A stretch of DNA of 64,000 nucleotides from Coxiellaceae bacterium (lineage in GTDB: Bacteria > Pseudomonadota > Gammaproteobacteria > Coxiellales > Coxiellaceae), in NCBI GenBank assembly GCA_029210045.1, contig JARGNX010000003.1:88096-152095 (forward strand), read 5' to 3'. Position numbers and translations under genes: made by a program. How positions within the stretch are numbered: the first letter of the stretch is position 1; every line of letters starts with the position of its first letter. Positions 1 to 7,444 of this stretch are shown here, in pieces. The notes beneath the pieces were generated by a model. It was not told the origin of the DNA. It saw nothing but the letters and a program-made list of their open reading frames with translations, and ran no database searches.

Positions 1-256
1 GTGCGGAATAAATTCCTGGTGCTCCTTGTAGTGCGCTAACACATAAGCCCGAATCATCCGCAAGCGCAGCCAAGCCCGTTTGTTGGCAAGCATGACGTGC
101 TTTTAGTATGGCGTTTTCAATAAACGTTAAACCAGTCTCGTCGGCGTCGTCGACATCAAATTCACGCTGCAGTTTTAGCTCAACGTCCAATGGTGCCATG
201 ATGGCTTGGATTTCTTTTAATTTGCCGCTGTTATTACTGGCCAGTACAATTTGCAT
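1..256 (-). CDS. rdgB: RdgB/HAM1 dITP/XTP pyrophosphatase (partial, C terminus outside window)
   Basis: Reading the minus strand from the ATG at 256 gives a protein starting [16 protein letters not shown], then [12 protein letters not shown] and LADDSGLCV, which are the nucleotide-binding and metal-binding signatures of the RdgB/HAM1 family. The family hydrolyses non-canonical purine triphosphates (dITP, XTP) to monophosphates in the cytoplasm, keeping them out of DNA. An AAGGAA ribosome site precedes the ATG. Only the first 85 codons are inside the window, so completeness cannot be judged. It is divergent from the SH3 protein at 367. Confidence 0.9.
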   Translation of the reverse strand, partial: MQIVLASNNSGKLKEIQAIMAPLDVELKLQREFDVDDADETGLTFIENAILKARHACQQTGLAALADDSGLCVSALQGAPGIYSA

Positions 257-316
257 ACAGATTCCTTGCGGGAGTTTTGTGCATTGTAACCTCATTGCTT
301 GAAATCCGCTATCGTG

Positions 317-357
317 TCCTTATATCTTTAGTCAGGCATTCAGCGAAAATATAAGGA
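317..357 (+). promoter_or_regulatory. 9-bp inverted repeat covering the ribosome site of the SH3 gene
   Basis: TCCTTATAT at 317-325 is perfectly complementary to ATATAAGGA at 349-357. The second arm overlaps the Shine-Dalgarno AAGGAG (353-358) of the gene starting at 367. If transcribed, the hairpin would hide the ribosome site. Chance is possible for a 9-bp AT-rich stem with a 23-nt loop. Confidence 0.35.
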
Positions 358-366
358 GTAATTGCA

Positions 367-1011
367 ATGCGTAATACAATCAAAGGCTTAACCGCTTTGG
401 CTTTGGTCTCAGTTGTGGGTGCTAGCTGGGCAGCTAGTATCTCCCTGTATCAAACACCCGATGTAAAATCCAAAGTAGCCACTCAGGTGGAGACCGGCCA
501 GCGTTTAATTCCAATTTATCAATCCAAAGAGCACCAAGGTTGGATTAAAGTGGCAAACCCTGCAGATGGCAAGGTAGGCTGGATGAAGTTCCCTGGCGCT
601 CATAATGGCACGCATCCACCTAAGGCCATGGCGAAAAAAGCCAGTGATGGTTTTGTGCAACGTGTCGTAACGACTACAGAAAAAGATGGCCCTAAGCAAT
701 ATAAGGTAGTTGAATACAGTGGTTCGGAAAAATTAAATCACAAACAAGTTCAAAAATTGATTCAGAGCATGGAGCGCCGAAACGCACAAATGCAGCAAGA
801 CATGAATCGAATGATGAATGATATGCGTACTAACTTTTTTGGTTTTCAGCCTATTGAACCACCGGTTGTTGAGCGCGTCGTGCTAGTACCTGTGCAAGCT
901 GATGCTAAAGACGCTGGTCCTAAGCCGGATGCGAATGCGGTGAATACTGCTTCAGACGAGCCACAAAAGAAATCGTTTTGGCAAAAAATTAAAAATAAAG
1001 TTTCTCAGTAA
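367..1011 (+). CDS. Exported protein with bacterial SH3-like domain
   Basis: The 214-residue product has a signal peptide at residues 1-22 ending SWA, then an SH3b-like segment at about 24-80 (SLYQTPDVKSKVATQVETGQ, then WIKVANPADGKVGWM). A Met/Gln/Arg-rich probable helix (MERRNAQMQQDMNRMMNDM) follows at about 135-155, and the tail is charged. SH3b domains usually bind cell-wall or protein ligands, so a periplasmic role is inferred. AAGGAG lies 8 bases before the ATG and inside a possible hairpin. No specific family name is recognised. Confidence 0.7.
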   Translation: MRNTIKGLTALALVSVVGASWAASISLYQTPDVKSKVATQVETGQRLIPIYQSKEHQGWIKVANPADGKVGWMKFPGAHNGTHPPKAMAKKASDGFVQRVVTTTEKDGPKQYKVVEYSGSEKLNHKQVQKLIQSMERRNAQMQQDMNRMMNDMRTNFFGFQPIEPPVVERVVLVPVQADAKDAGPKPDANAVNTASDEPQKKSFWQKIKNKVSQ

Positions 1012-1030
1012 CTTTATTGTCATCAACTAT

Positions 1031-1234
1031 GTCATTGCGAGGAGCTGCCCTGTCATTGCGAGGAGCTTGCGACGAAGCAATCTGTGTTTAGTCATGAGAT
1101 TGCTTCAGCTACCAGTGGTAGCTTCGCAATGACGCACTCTGTCATCCCGGCCCCCGAGCCGGGATCCATGTGGAAATGGATTCCTGCTTTCGCAGGAATG
1201 ACAAGGCAGTGACAGGAATGACAAGGCAGTGACA
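1031..1234. repeat. Dispersed palindromic repeats, families A and B
   Basis: Family A (1031-1133) begins GTCATTGCGAGGAG and ends with the complementary GCTTCGCAATGAC; its first unit is partly duplicated. Family B (1140-1234) has the hairpin CCCGGCCCCCGAGCCGGG followed by a second hairpin around CCTGCTTTCGCAGG and two copies of GGAATGACAAGGCAGTGAC. The same families recur at 4446, 18244, 24308, 33677, 41753, 49271, 49647 and inside rnpB. This stretch holds no gene. Confidence 0.85.
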
Positions 1235-1299
1235 GTGTTCGTATTCTGTGTTTTAATCCCCCACGTGCAGGCTAATATTTATACTTTGGGGGTAAGCAT

Positions 1300-2139
1300 A
1301 TGCCAAAACATGGGGCATTAGAACAGAAGCAATCTGACGAACAACCACTTTCCGCGCAATTGCGGGCACAGTTTTTTCAAAACGGACCCAGTGGCAGTAT
1401 GCATGATACGTTGTTTAAGCACCCGTTGATGCAAGAAGATATTTTACATCGCCACTTTAAGCCAGAAATTTTGCGTGCCTATATGATTGGCATGTATTTT
1501 TATCATGCTGCATTTGAAGCGAGACTGCGTGAGCTAAGCAATCACCCGCACATTCAACCACTATTTGAGTTGGCGGAAATAGAAACGCTTTTTTCATCAG
1601 CACATCTTAAGGGTGATTTAAAAAGGCAGGGAGTGAATCCTGATACGATCCCGGATAATGAAGTGCATTTACTGATGTCGCGGCATATCAAAGAATTAAA
1701 AAGTGTGGCACAATTATTTGCCTATTGTTATTTGCTTCCTTTAGCCGATCTTTCAGGTGGGCGTATTATGGCTCCTATACTGCGACGGAAAATGCCAGAA
1801 GAGACGATGGATTATTTGTCGAATATTTCTGCGATACCCTCGGAAGATTTGGAAAAACGAAAACAATCATTGAAAGAGGCGTTGGACGTGTTGCCGCCTG
1901 AGTTGCATCAGCAAGCACACGAAGAGCTAACCTCAGCGATAAAATTAACACAGCTATGGTTTAACTCCATGCATCAAGGTGAACCATTTACGTTATACCA
2001 AGAGCCAGTTCGACCACTAACATGCGCGGAAACACTATTAGCTGCGACGATTGTTGTGGCACTAGGGACCGCGGTGGTGGCAACCATGATGAGTTATATG
2101 CCAGAGCCTGTGGTGCGTATGAGTAGTTGCTCTGTGTAA
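1300..2139 (+). CDS. Heme oxygenase-family protein with C-terminal membrane anchor
   Basis: The 279-residue product carries the heme oxygenase distal-helix signature ADLSGGRIM (D150-G154), matching the GDLSGGQ motif of biliverdin-forming enzymes. H35 in SMHDTLFKHP sits where the proximal heme-ligand histidine lies. RAYMIGMYFYHAAFEARL at about 60-77 matches the family's second helix. The reaction would open heme to biliverdin, CO and Fe2+. A hydrophobic segment at about 247-267 near the C terminus looks like a tail anchor, as in eukaryotic HO-1/HO-2 but not in usual bacterial HO. GGGGGTAA precedes the start. No reductase partner is adjacent. The family call is firm; the anchor is inference. 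Confidence 0.78.
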   Translation: MPKHGALEQKQSDEQPLSAQLRAQFFQNGPSGSMHDTLFKHPLMQEDILHRHFKPEILRAYMIGMYFYHAAFEARLRELSNHPHIQPLFELAEIETLFSSAHLKGDLKRQGVNPDTIPDNEVHLLMSRHIKELKSVAQLFAYCYLLPLADLSGGRIMAPILRRKMPEETMDYLSNISAIPSEDLEKRKQSLKEALDVLPPELHQQAHEELTSAIKLTQLWFNSMHQGEPFTLYQEPVRPLTCAETLLAATIVVALGTAVVATMMSYMPEPVVRMSSCSV

Positions 2140-2199
2140 TTGTAATGGTGGTTTCACTGTAGTATCTTGCTGTCCTACATTCAAAAAGGGAGAGTTGAT

Positions 2200-2469
2200 A
2201 TGAGACAGAGCATCAAAGCATTGCGTACATTAAGTTTGGTCGGTGGCACACAGTCGCGGGGCATTAGTTCAACAGCCGCTTTAGGATATACAGATCCGCA
2301 TACGCTATATCAAGCATACAGTGAAGAGCAGCGTCGCTTGGGTTTACCTGTTCCAGTTAAATGTGATCTCACTGGCTTGCCTAAATTAGAGGTTGCCGAA
2401 CCTGCCACACAGCCAGGGAGCGACGAGGAAGAAAGGGCTGGTTGGGAAACTGAAATACTAAGGCCTTAG
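2200..2469 (+). CDS. Small unknown protein with presequence-like N terminus
   Basis: Starting at the ATG at 2200, which follows AGGGAGAG, gives 89 residues. The first 30 residues (MRQSIKALRTLSLVGGTQSR, then GISSTAALGY) hold four basic and no acidic residues, with Ser/Thr/Leu between them and an R-G-I-S-S step. This is the composition of mitochondrial presequences. The C-terminal half is acidic and Pro-rich. It follows the heme oxygenase gene by 60 bases in the same direction and overlaps the convergent ankyrin gene by 12 bases. No family is recognised. An upstream TTG at 2167 is a less likely start. Confidence 0.55.
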   Translation: MRQSIKALRTLSLVGGTQSRGISSTAALGYTDPHTLYQAYSEEQRRLGLPVPVKCDLTGLPKLEVAEPATQPGSDEEERAGWETEILRP

Positions 2470-3267
2470 ACCTTTGCTTGCTAATACTGATGTTAAGACT
2501 TTGCCTTCCTTGTTTGGGGGAGGCATTAGTCGCATATGTAATGCTACAGCTAGCATGCAGTGCTCCATCCCTGGATTAATGAGAATGGTGAATAGTTCAT
2601 GGTTGCGTCTTGATAGCTGAATAGAAGATTTACCGGCGATATTCTTATGATGAGCATTTGCGCCATGCGCAATTAAATGTGTTGCACATTGTAAAGTGGC
2701 GCGATCGCAGTGATGAAAGCCTGGTAGGTGTGATTTTATTAAGCTGAGCAAGGGTGTATTGCCGCCCTCATCAAGGGCATCGATAGGTGCTTTGTGTTTT
2801 AACAATAAATTAACTAGGTGTGGTAGGTGATATTGTGCGGCACCGTGCAATGCGGTTATGCCGTTGCTATTGGCAGTGGTAACGTCTACATCGGCAGTCA
2901 GTAAATACCTGACAATTCGTAATTGTGCTCGTAATAAATCACCCAATTGTACGCAGAACGCAAGTGCGCGTGCTTGATCTTTTGGCGTTAGGCTATCGAT
3001 GCGGGATAAAATCAGTCGAATGCTTTTCGGGCTGTATTGTATTATTGATGACAGCGGTAAAGCGTCTTGTATGTGCGTTAGTTGCTCTGCTGTAAAATAA
3101 TTGGAGGGATCGGTCAGACGTTTGGAAAAATCTATATTGCAGACCTGTATCAGCAGCGAGTTGTTGTTGTCATCGAGTTGGTGCGGACTTTCATGTTCCA
3201 GCAATGCATGTACTTGGTCAACATCCAGTGATAGTACTGCTTCGCGCAGTGAGGTAGTGCGTGACAT
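2458..3267 (-). CDS. Ankyrin-repeat protein
   Basis: From the ATG at 3267, preceded by AAAGGAGA, the product is 269 residues. It has at least two ankyrin units: NGITALHGAAQYHLPHLVNL with the following LLLKHKAPIDA, then DEGGNTPLLSLI. A divergent repeat follows (THLIAHGANAHHKNIAGKSS) and a weaker one lies near the N terminus (LREAVLSLDVDQVHALLEHE). There is no signal peptide or membrane segment. Ankyrin repeats bind proteins; in Legionella and Coxiella many ankyrin proteins are secreted effectors, but secretion of this one is only inference. Its 3' end overlaps the small gene on the other strand. Confidence 0.75.
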   Translation of the reverse strand: MSRTTSLREAVLSLDVDQVHALLEHESPHQLDDNNNSLLIQVCNIDFSKRLTDPSNYFTAEQLTHIQDALPLSSIIQYSPKSIRLILSRIDSLTPKDQARALAFCVQLGDLLRAQLRIVRYLLTADVDVTTANSNGITALHGAAQYHLPHLVNLLLKHKAPIDALDEGGNTPLLSLIKSHLPGFHHCDRATLQCATHLIAHGANAHHKNIAGKSSIQLSRRNHELFTILINPGMEHCMLAVALHMRLMPPPNKEGKVLTSVLASKGLRP

Positions 3268-3383
3268 CCGTGTCTCCTTTTGGCTCCCAGCATTTATCAT
3301 AACGTAAAGTATGCATCGGTCAAAATTGGGCTTGACCGCCCAGTGCTCACTTCGTAGACTGTGCGACCTTATGAATTTTACTA

Positions 3384-4337
3384 ATGGTAGCTAAAATGTT
3401 GCGAACGTTATTTGTGGCGCTAGTGTTGATTTTGAGCTGTGGGGTGGCGCAAGCTGCAACAGCACCGCCTGCTAAACAATCAACTTCAGAAGTTACGAGG
3501 GCTGTGGATAAAGCCGTTGCTAAAACTGATGCGGCTATGACTGATGTGACGACAAATAAGCCTTCTGATTTGCAAAAAAAATTGCATCAAGAAAAAAAGG
3601 CGGCTAGGTCACCTTTTGGTATTTTGTTTTACGAGCCGACTTATATTTTACCGTTTTATTATACAGGCAGCCCTGATACGGCAGCGTATATGGGGGACAC
3701 GCCAGAAAATCAAAAAATAATGAACTCGGAGCTAAAAGCGCAGTTCTCATTTCAAATTCCGTTATGGCATCATATGTTTGGTAAGCCGGTGTCATTGATG
3801 GCGTCGTATACACAGCTATCGTATTGGCAAGTGTATGCCAAGTCGCAATGGTTTCGTGAAACCAATTATGAACCACAGATATTTTTAAGCAGTAATTTTA
3901 AAAAGAACTGGTTGGTTCGGACTGGTTTGGATCATCAGTCGAATGGCCGGGGCGGCCAGTTGGAGCGCAGTTGGAACCGTGTATTTTTTAGTTTGAGTTT
4001 ATCGCGTGGTGGTTGGTTGTTTACTGCAGAGCCATGGGTGTTGATCTTTAAGGCGGACTCCAGTGATTTGCATAACCCGAACATTGCTACTTACCTGGGG
4101 CATGAACGTTTTATTGTGGCATATCAATTTAAAAATAAAGTGGAGCTCAGTTTAGAGGTGCGTAATGTAGAGCGCCTTACAACGAACATGACGGAAATTG
4201 GTGCGATTTCTGTGCCGTTGACTAAACACTTTAGTGCTTATCTGCAAGTGTTTAATGGTTATGGTCAGAGTTTGATTGAGTATAATCATCGTACGACGAG
4301 TGCTGGTATTGGTATCGCGTTGTCTGATTGGTTGTAA
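3384..4337 (+). CDS. pldA: Outer membrane phospholipase A (OMPLA)
   Basis: The 317-residue product has a signal peptide (residues 1-24, ending VAQA), a Lys/Ala-rich spacer, then the phospholipase A1 barrel from about residue 76. The catalytic triad is H184, S186 and N198 in DHQSNGRGG and RSWNR. The spacing is identical to H142/S144/N156 of E. coli OMPLA. The enzyme hydrolyses phospholipids in the outer membrane with Ca2+, normally as a dimer, and is linked to membrane damage and host lysis. The last residue is Leu, not the usual aromatic. The ribosome site is weak. Confidence 0.92.
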   Translation: MVAKMLRTLFVALVLILSCGVAQAATAPPAKQSTSEVTRAVDKAVAKTDAAMTDVTTNKPSDLQKKLHQEKKAARSPFGILFYEPTYILPFYYTGSPDTAAYMGDTPENQKIMNSELKAQFSFQIPLWHHMFGKPVSLMASYTQLSYWQVYAKSQWFRETNYEPQIFLSSNFKKNWLVRTGLDHQSNGRGGQLERSWNRVFFSLSLSRGGWLFTAEPWVLIFKADSSDLHNPNIATYLGHERFIVAYQFKNKVELSLEVRNVERLTTNMTEIGAISVPLTKHFSAYLQVFNGYGQSLIEYNHRTTSAGIGIALSDWL

Positions 4338-4360
4338 GTCCTGCTGTTGTTTCGGACTTG

Positions 4361-4552
4361 GCGTTGTCATCCCGGACTTAGTGTTGTCATCCCGGCCTTA
4401 GTGTTGTCATCCCGGACTTAGTGTTGTCATCCCGGCCTTAGTGTTGTCATCCCGGCCCCCGAGCCGGGATCCATATATTATCCTGGATTCCCGCTTTCGC
4501 GGGAATGACAAGGCAGTGTGGGAATGACAAGGCAGTGTGGAATGACAAGGTT
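4361..4552. repeat. 20-bp tandem repeat leading into family B palindromes
   Basis: Five 20-bp units of the type GTTGTCATCCCGGMCTTAGT run from 4361 to about 4460. The last unit merges into the family B hairpin CCCGGCCCCCGAGCCGGG. The stem around CCCGCTTTCGCGGG and several copies of GGAATGACAAGGCAGTGT follow. The tandem unit is itself the left end of the family B element, which suggests slippage or partial duplication. No gene is present between pldA and the convergent methyltransferase. Confidence 0.85.
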
Positions 4553-4579
4553 GGTAGGGGTGACAAGCTTATTGTAGGG

Positions 4580-5533
4580 TCATGATTTAGTGATTTTGCA
4601 AACAAAAAAGCCATCGAAGATTTCGTTTGGTAGGATATGTTTGCTGCCTGCAACCTCGGGTTTGTAGAATCGTTCGTTCCAATAGGTGATGCCATCGAAG
4701 GTGTTATCGACGGGTAATTCGCAGGGTTCGATAATGGCTTGGTCAGGGAAGCGTTTTAATAATTTATTCAGTATTGCTTCGTTTTCTTCCGGGGCAAACG
4801 TGCATGTTGAGTAGACTAATGTGCCACCTGGTTTTAAACAGAGAAATCCGGACTGTAGCACTTGCCACTGGATGCGTGTCATTTGTTTAATCTTTTTTTG
4901 TGTCCAGTAGCTATAGGATTCCGCATTGTTTAGCGTGAAGCGACCTTCGGATGAACAGGGCGCATCAACTAATACGCGATCAAAGCGATTTTCGCAATAA
5001 CGCCATACCTTGGCACCATCTTTGAGATATGTATCGACGCAGGTTGCTCCCTGCTTTTTTAAGTTGGCGAGCAGTTTAAAGAATCGATGTTTGGATTTCT
5101 CAACAGCCGCAATGCGGCCTTGATTATTCATAAGCGAAGCGATTTGTGTGGTTTTTGACCCGGGGGCGGCGCAGAGGTCGAGTATCTCTTCACCCGGTTG
5201 TGGATCGAGCATGACCACAGGCAATAGGCTGGACAGGCTTTGGATGTAGCATTCGCCGTTATTATAAAAATCGGCATGTGTTAAGCGTGGCTTGTCTTCG
5301 AAGTCAATCAATAGCGCATCGCTATACCAGCTGACAGGCTGAAACGGAATAAACAGTGCTTTTAGCTTGGCTTTGATTTCCTCCAGAGAGGATTTCATGC
5401 GGTTAACGCGGATAGCTACCGGCTTATTGGGCTCAAAACTGGCGATTGTCCGCTCGAAATGTTCGTTTGGTACGATATTTTCGAGTCGTTTAAGAAACTC
5501 GATCGGTAGGGTTGTTATAAGGGTCGCTTCCAT
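4580..5533 (-). CDS. RsmB/RsmF (NOP2/Sun)-family RNA m5C methyltransferase
   Basis: The ATG at 5533 gives 317 residues starting MEATLITTLP. SAM-binding motif I is at 119-129 (DLCAAPGSKTT). The two catalytic cysteines of RNA cytosine-C5 methyltransferases are C193 (DAPCSSEG, motif IV) and C244 (YSTCTF, motif VI). An N-terminal RsmF-like substrate domain is present, but the C-terminal PUA-like extension of full RsmF is missing. The target is probably rRNA; which cytosine cannot be told from sequence. The gene is divergent from the hydrolase at 5573 with only 39 bases between them. Confidence 0.85.
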   Translation of the reverse strand: MEATLITTLPIEFLKRLENIVPNEHFERTIASFEPNKPVAIRVNRMKSSLEEIKAKLKALFIPFQPVSWYSDALLIDFEDKPRLTHADFYNNGECYIQSLSSLLPVVMLDPQPGEEILDLCAAPGSKTTQIASLMNNQGRIAAVEKSKHRFFKLLANLKKQGATCVDTYLKDGAKVWRYCENRFDRVLVDAPCSSEGRFTLNNAESYSYWTQKKIKQMTRIQWQVLQSGFLCLKPGGTLVYSTCTFAPEENEAILNKLLKRFPDQAIIEPCELPVDNTFDGITYWNERFYKPEVAGSKHILPNEIFDGFFVCKITKS

Positions 5534-5572
5534 GATGGTATTATATCGTATTATTGCTACAGAGAGAATCCA

Positions 5573-6202
5573 ATGACACAAAATGAAAAGATGATAATCA
5601 CTGGGCCTGAAGGTGAGTTGGAGGCACTGGTAAATACCGTGGATGGCTCCGAGGTGGTGTCGGTGATCTGTCATCCGCACCCGCTCTATCAAGGTACGAT
5701 GAATAACAAAGTAGTGACGACGATGGCTAAGGCCTGTGATCAGGTGGGGGTTTCGTCAATACGTTTTAATTACCGCGGTGTTGGCAATAGCGCAGGCAGT
5801 TACGGTGAAATGGAAGGCGAGGTGCAAGATTGTTTGGCAGTCATTGCACATGCGCAACAACTTTTTCCTGGTCAACGGTTGGCTTTGTCGGGGTTTTCTT
5901 TTGGTTCGTATATTGCGTCACGTGCAGCGGAGCAGCATGACAGTGAGTGGTTAGTAACTGTCGCACCAGCCGTTAATCATGCGCGCTTTAATGACCTTTC
6001 TGATATCGATTGCCCGTGGTTGGTAGTGATGGGTTCGAGTGATGAAGTGGTGCCCTTTGATCAAGTGCTTGCCTGGGCTGACAACCCACCAGCGCCATTA
6101 TCGTTTGAGGTGATTGAGGGCGCTAGTCATTTTTTTCATGGCGATTTGATAGAATTACGTCAAATGGTTGTGGATTTTATTAAGGCTCATCATGCGCGAT
6201 AG
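5573..6202 (+). CDS. Alpha/beta hydrolase, COG2945-like
   Basis: The product is a 209-residue compact alpha/beta hydrolase. The oxyanion region HPHPLYQGTMNNKVV is typical of this family. The nucleophile S109 is in GFSFGS, the acid is D157 (GSSDEVVPF) and the base is H186 (GASHFFHG). No signal peptide is seen, so it is cytoplasmic. The substrate is unknown; members are esterases or peptidases. GAGAGAATCCA before the ATG gives a plausible ribosome site. Confidence 0.8.
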   Translation: MTQNEKMIITGPEGELEALVNTVDGSEVVSVICHPHPLYQGTMNNKVVTTMAKACDQVGVSSIRFNYRGVGNSAGSYGEMEGEVQDCLAVIAHAQQLFPGQRLALSGFSFGSYIASRAAEQHDSEWLVTVAPAVNHARFNDLSDIDCPWLVVMGSSDEVVPFDQVLAWADNPPAPLSFEVIEGASHFFHGDLIELRQMVVDFIKAHHAR

Positions 6203-6209
6203 GTTGATT

Positions 6210-6278
6210 ATGGATATTGTAGAATTCACAGATAAAAACGCCATCGATACTCTTTTGGATTTTTTGATGAGGCTTTAA
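6210..6278 (+). CDS. 22-residue reading frame translationally coupled to the P-loop gene
   Basis: The frame reads MDIVEFTDKNAIDTLLDFLM and ends RL. It stops in TAATG, sharing one base with the ATG of the gene at 6278. It could be a coupling leader peptide or the remnant of a longer gene's N terminus. Its ribosome site is poor, so existence as a protein is uncertain. Confidence 0.3.
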   Translation: MDIVEFTDKNAIDTLLDFLMRL

Positions 6279-6823
6279 TGATAAAAGATAATTGTTATAT
6301 TCTGACAGGTCCGCCGGGTAGTGGAAAAACCGCGATAAAAGAGGCGTTAGTGCGTCGAGGTATTAGCTGTATTGGAGAGTTTGCTAGAGAAATCATCGAT
6401 GAGCAGCGTTCGATTAATGGCGAAGGGGTATATGATAAGAATCCACTACTTTTTAAAGAATTGATGCTCTCTCGATCGATTGATCGCTACCTTCAGTCTG
6501 ATGATAAATCACTGACTATTTTTGATCGTGGCATCCCTGATATATTGGCTTACGCTGATTGCTTTGAGCTCGATCGAGGCGAAGAAGTGAATGCAGCAAA
6601 TGATTATCGTTATAATCAAACCGTATTTTTTGCTCCTGGTTGGGAGGCTATTTACAGTAATGATGAAGACCGAAAAATCTCATATGCTGATGCATATGCT
6701 TTTGGCGAAAATTTGAAATCAATTTATTTGAATTTGGATTACGATCTTGTGGAGTTACCCTGTTCATCTGTTGAAGAGAGAATAGATTGTATAATGCAGA
6801 ATATAGAGGTGCCTAATGAATGA
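6278..6823 (+). CDS. P-loop AAA-type/kinase-like ATPase
   Basis: The 181-residue product opens with a Walker A motif at 11-18 (GPPGSGKT) and a likely Walker B/catalytic strand, TIFDRGIPDILAYADC. This layout is seen in AAA_28-type ATPases and small-molecule kinases (an E-F-A-R-E segment after strand 2, then a D-R-G motif). A phosphate-transfer role is likely; the substrate is unknown. It overlaps the methyltransferase by 8 bases and is followed by a phosphotransferase-fold gene, so the three probably form one unit modifying a small metabolite or drug. This is inference. Confidence 0.65.
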   Translation: MIKDNCYILTGPPGSGKTAIKEALVRRGISCIGEFAREIIDEQRSINGEGVYDKNPLLFKELMLSRSIDRYLQSDDKSLTIFDRGIPDILAYADCFELDRGEEVNAANDYRYNQTVFFAPGWEAIYSNDEDRKISYADAYAFGENLKSIYLNLDYDLVELPCSSVEERIDCIMQNIEVPNE

Positions 6824-7424
6824 GTATGAAAAAAAAGATGTATTTAAGGTCTACGATCGCATTATTGGTTGGTTTGATGAGCATCGAGATAAGTCGCTCA
6901 ACTTAGAGCGTAAGATAATTGAAATAATAAAGCCTTACCTTTCAGAAGATAGCGAAATTCTTGATGTGGGTTGTGGTACAGGTGAGCCCATTGCGGCATA
7001 TTATTTGAGTCTTGGATATTCTGTAACAGGGATTGATGGCAGTGAAAAAATGATTGCACTGTGTGAAAAAAAACTACCTAGTGGACGTTGGATTAAGGCT
7101 GATATGCGAGCAAAAGTATTGGATACGCAGTTCGACTTAGTGATAGCCTGGCATAGTTTTTTTCACTTACCCCGAGAAGATCAACCAGCCACGCTTGATA
7201 CGCTATGTGACTATGTGAAGCCAGGCGGTATATTGGTTTTTACATCAGGCTCAAGTGAGAGAGAGGTATGGAGCGACAATGGTGGAGAGGATTTATATCA
7301 TGCCTCGCTCTCGAAAGATGACTATCAAGCTATTTTAATACGTAATGATTGTCATCGGCTATTCCATCAAGCTGAAGACCCTGATTGTGGTGGAGCTACT
7401 GTATGGGTGGCACAAAAAACATAA
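6816..7424 (+). CDS. Class I SAM-dependent methyltransferase
   Basis: The 202-residue product has motif I at 48-57 (ILDVGCGTGE), the acidic ribose-binding turn GIDGSEKM, and a motif IV-like segment FDLVIAWHSFFHL. This marks a Methyltransf_25-type small-molecule methyltransferase. The start overlaps the end of the preceding ATPase gene, indicating translational coupling. The third gene of the set starts 20 bases downstream. The substrate cannot be deduced. Confidence 0.8.
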   Translation: MNEYEKKDVFKVYDRIIGWFDEHRDKSLNLERKIIEIIKPYLSEDSEILDVGCGTGEPIAAYYLSLGYSVTGIDGSEKMIALCEKKLPSGRWIKADMRAKVLDTQFDLVIAWHSFFHLPREDQPATLDTLCDYVKPGGILVFTSGSSEREVWSDNGGEDLYHASLSKDDYQAILIRNDCHRLFHQAEDPDCGGATVWVAQKT

Positions 7425-7444
7425 GATAGAGGGAGTTTACTAAT

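Noticed and set aside
108..302. Plus-strand frame of 64 codons at the left edge
   Set aside because: It is antisense to the rdgB start region, whose protein motifs are unmistakable.
2110..2139. CaaX prenylation motif at the heme oxygenase C terminus (ends SSCSV)
   Set aside because: The Cys is third from the end, not fourth, so it does not fit CaaX.
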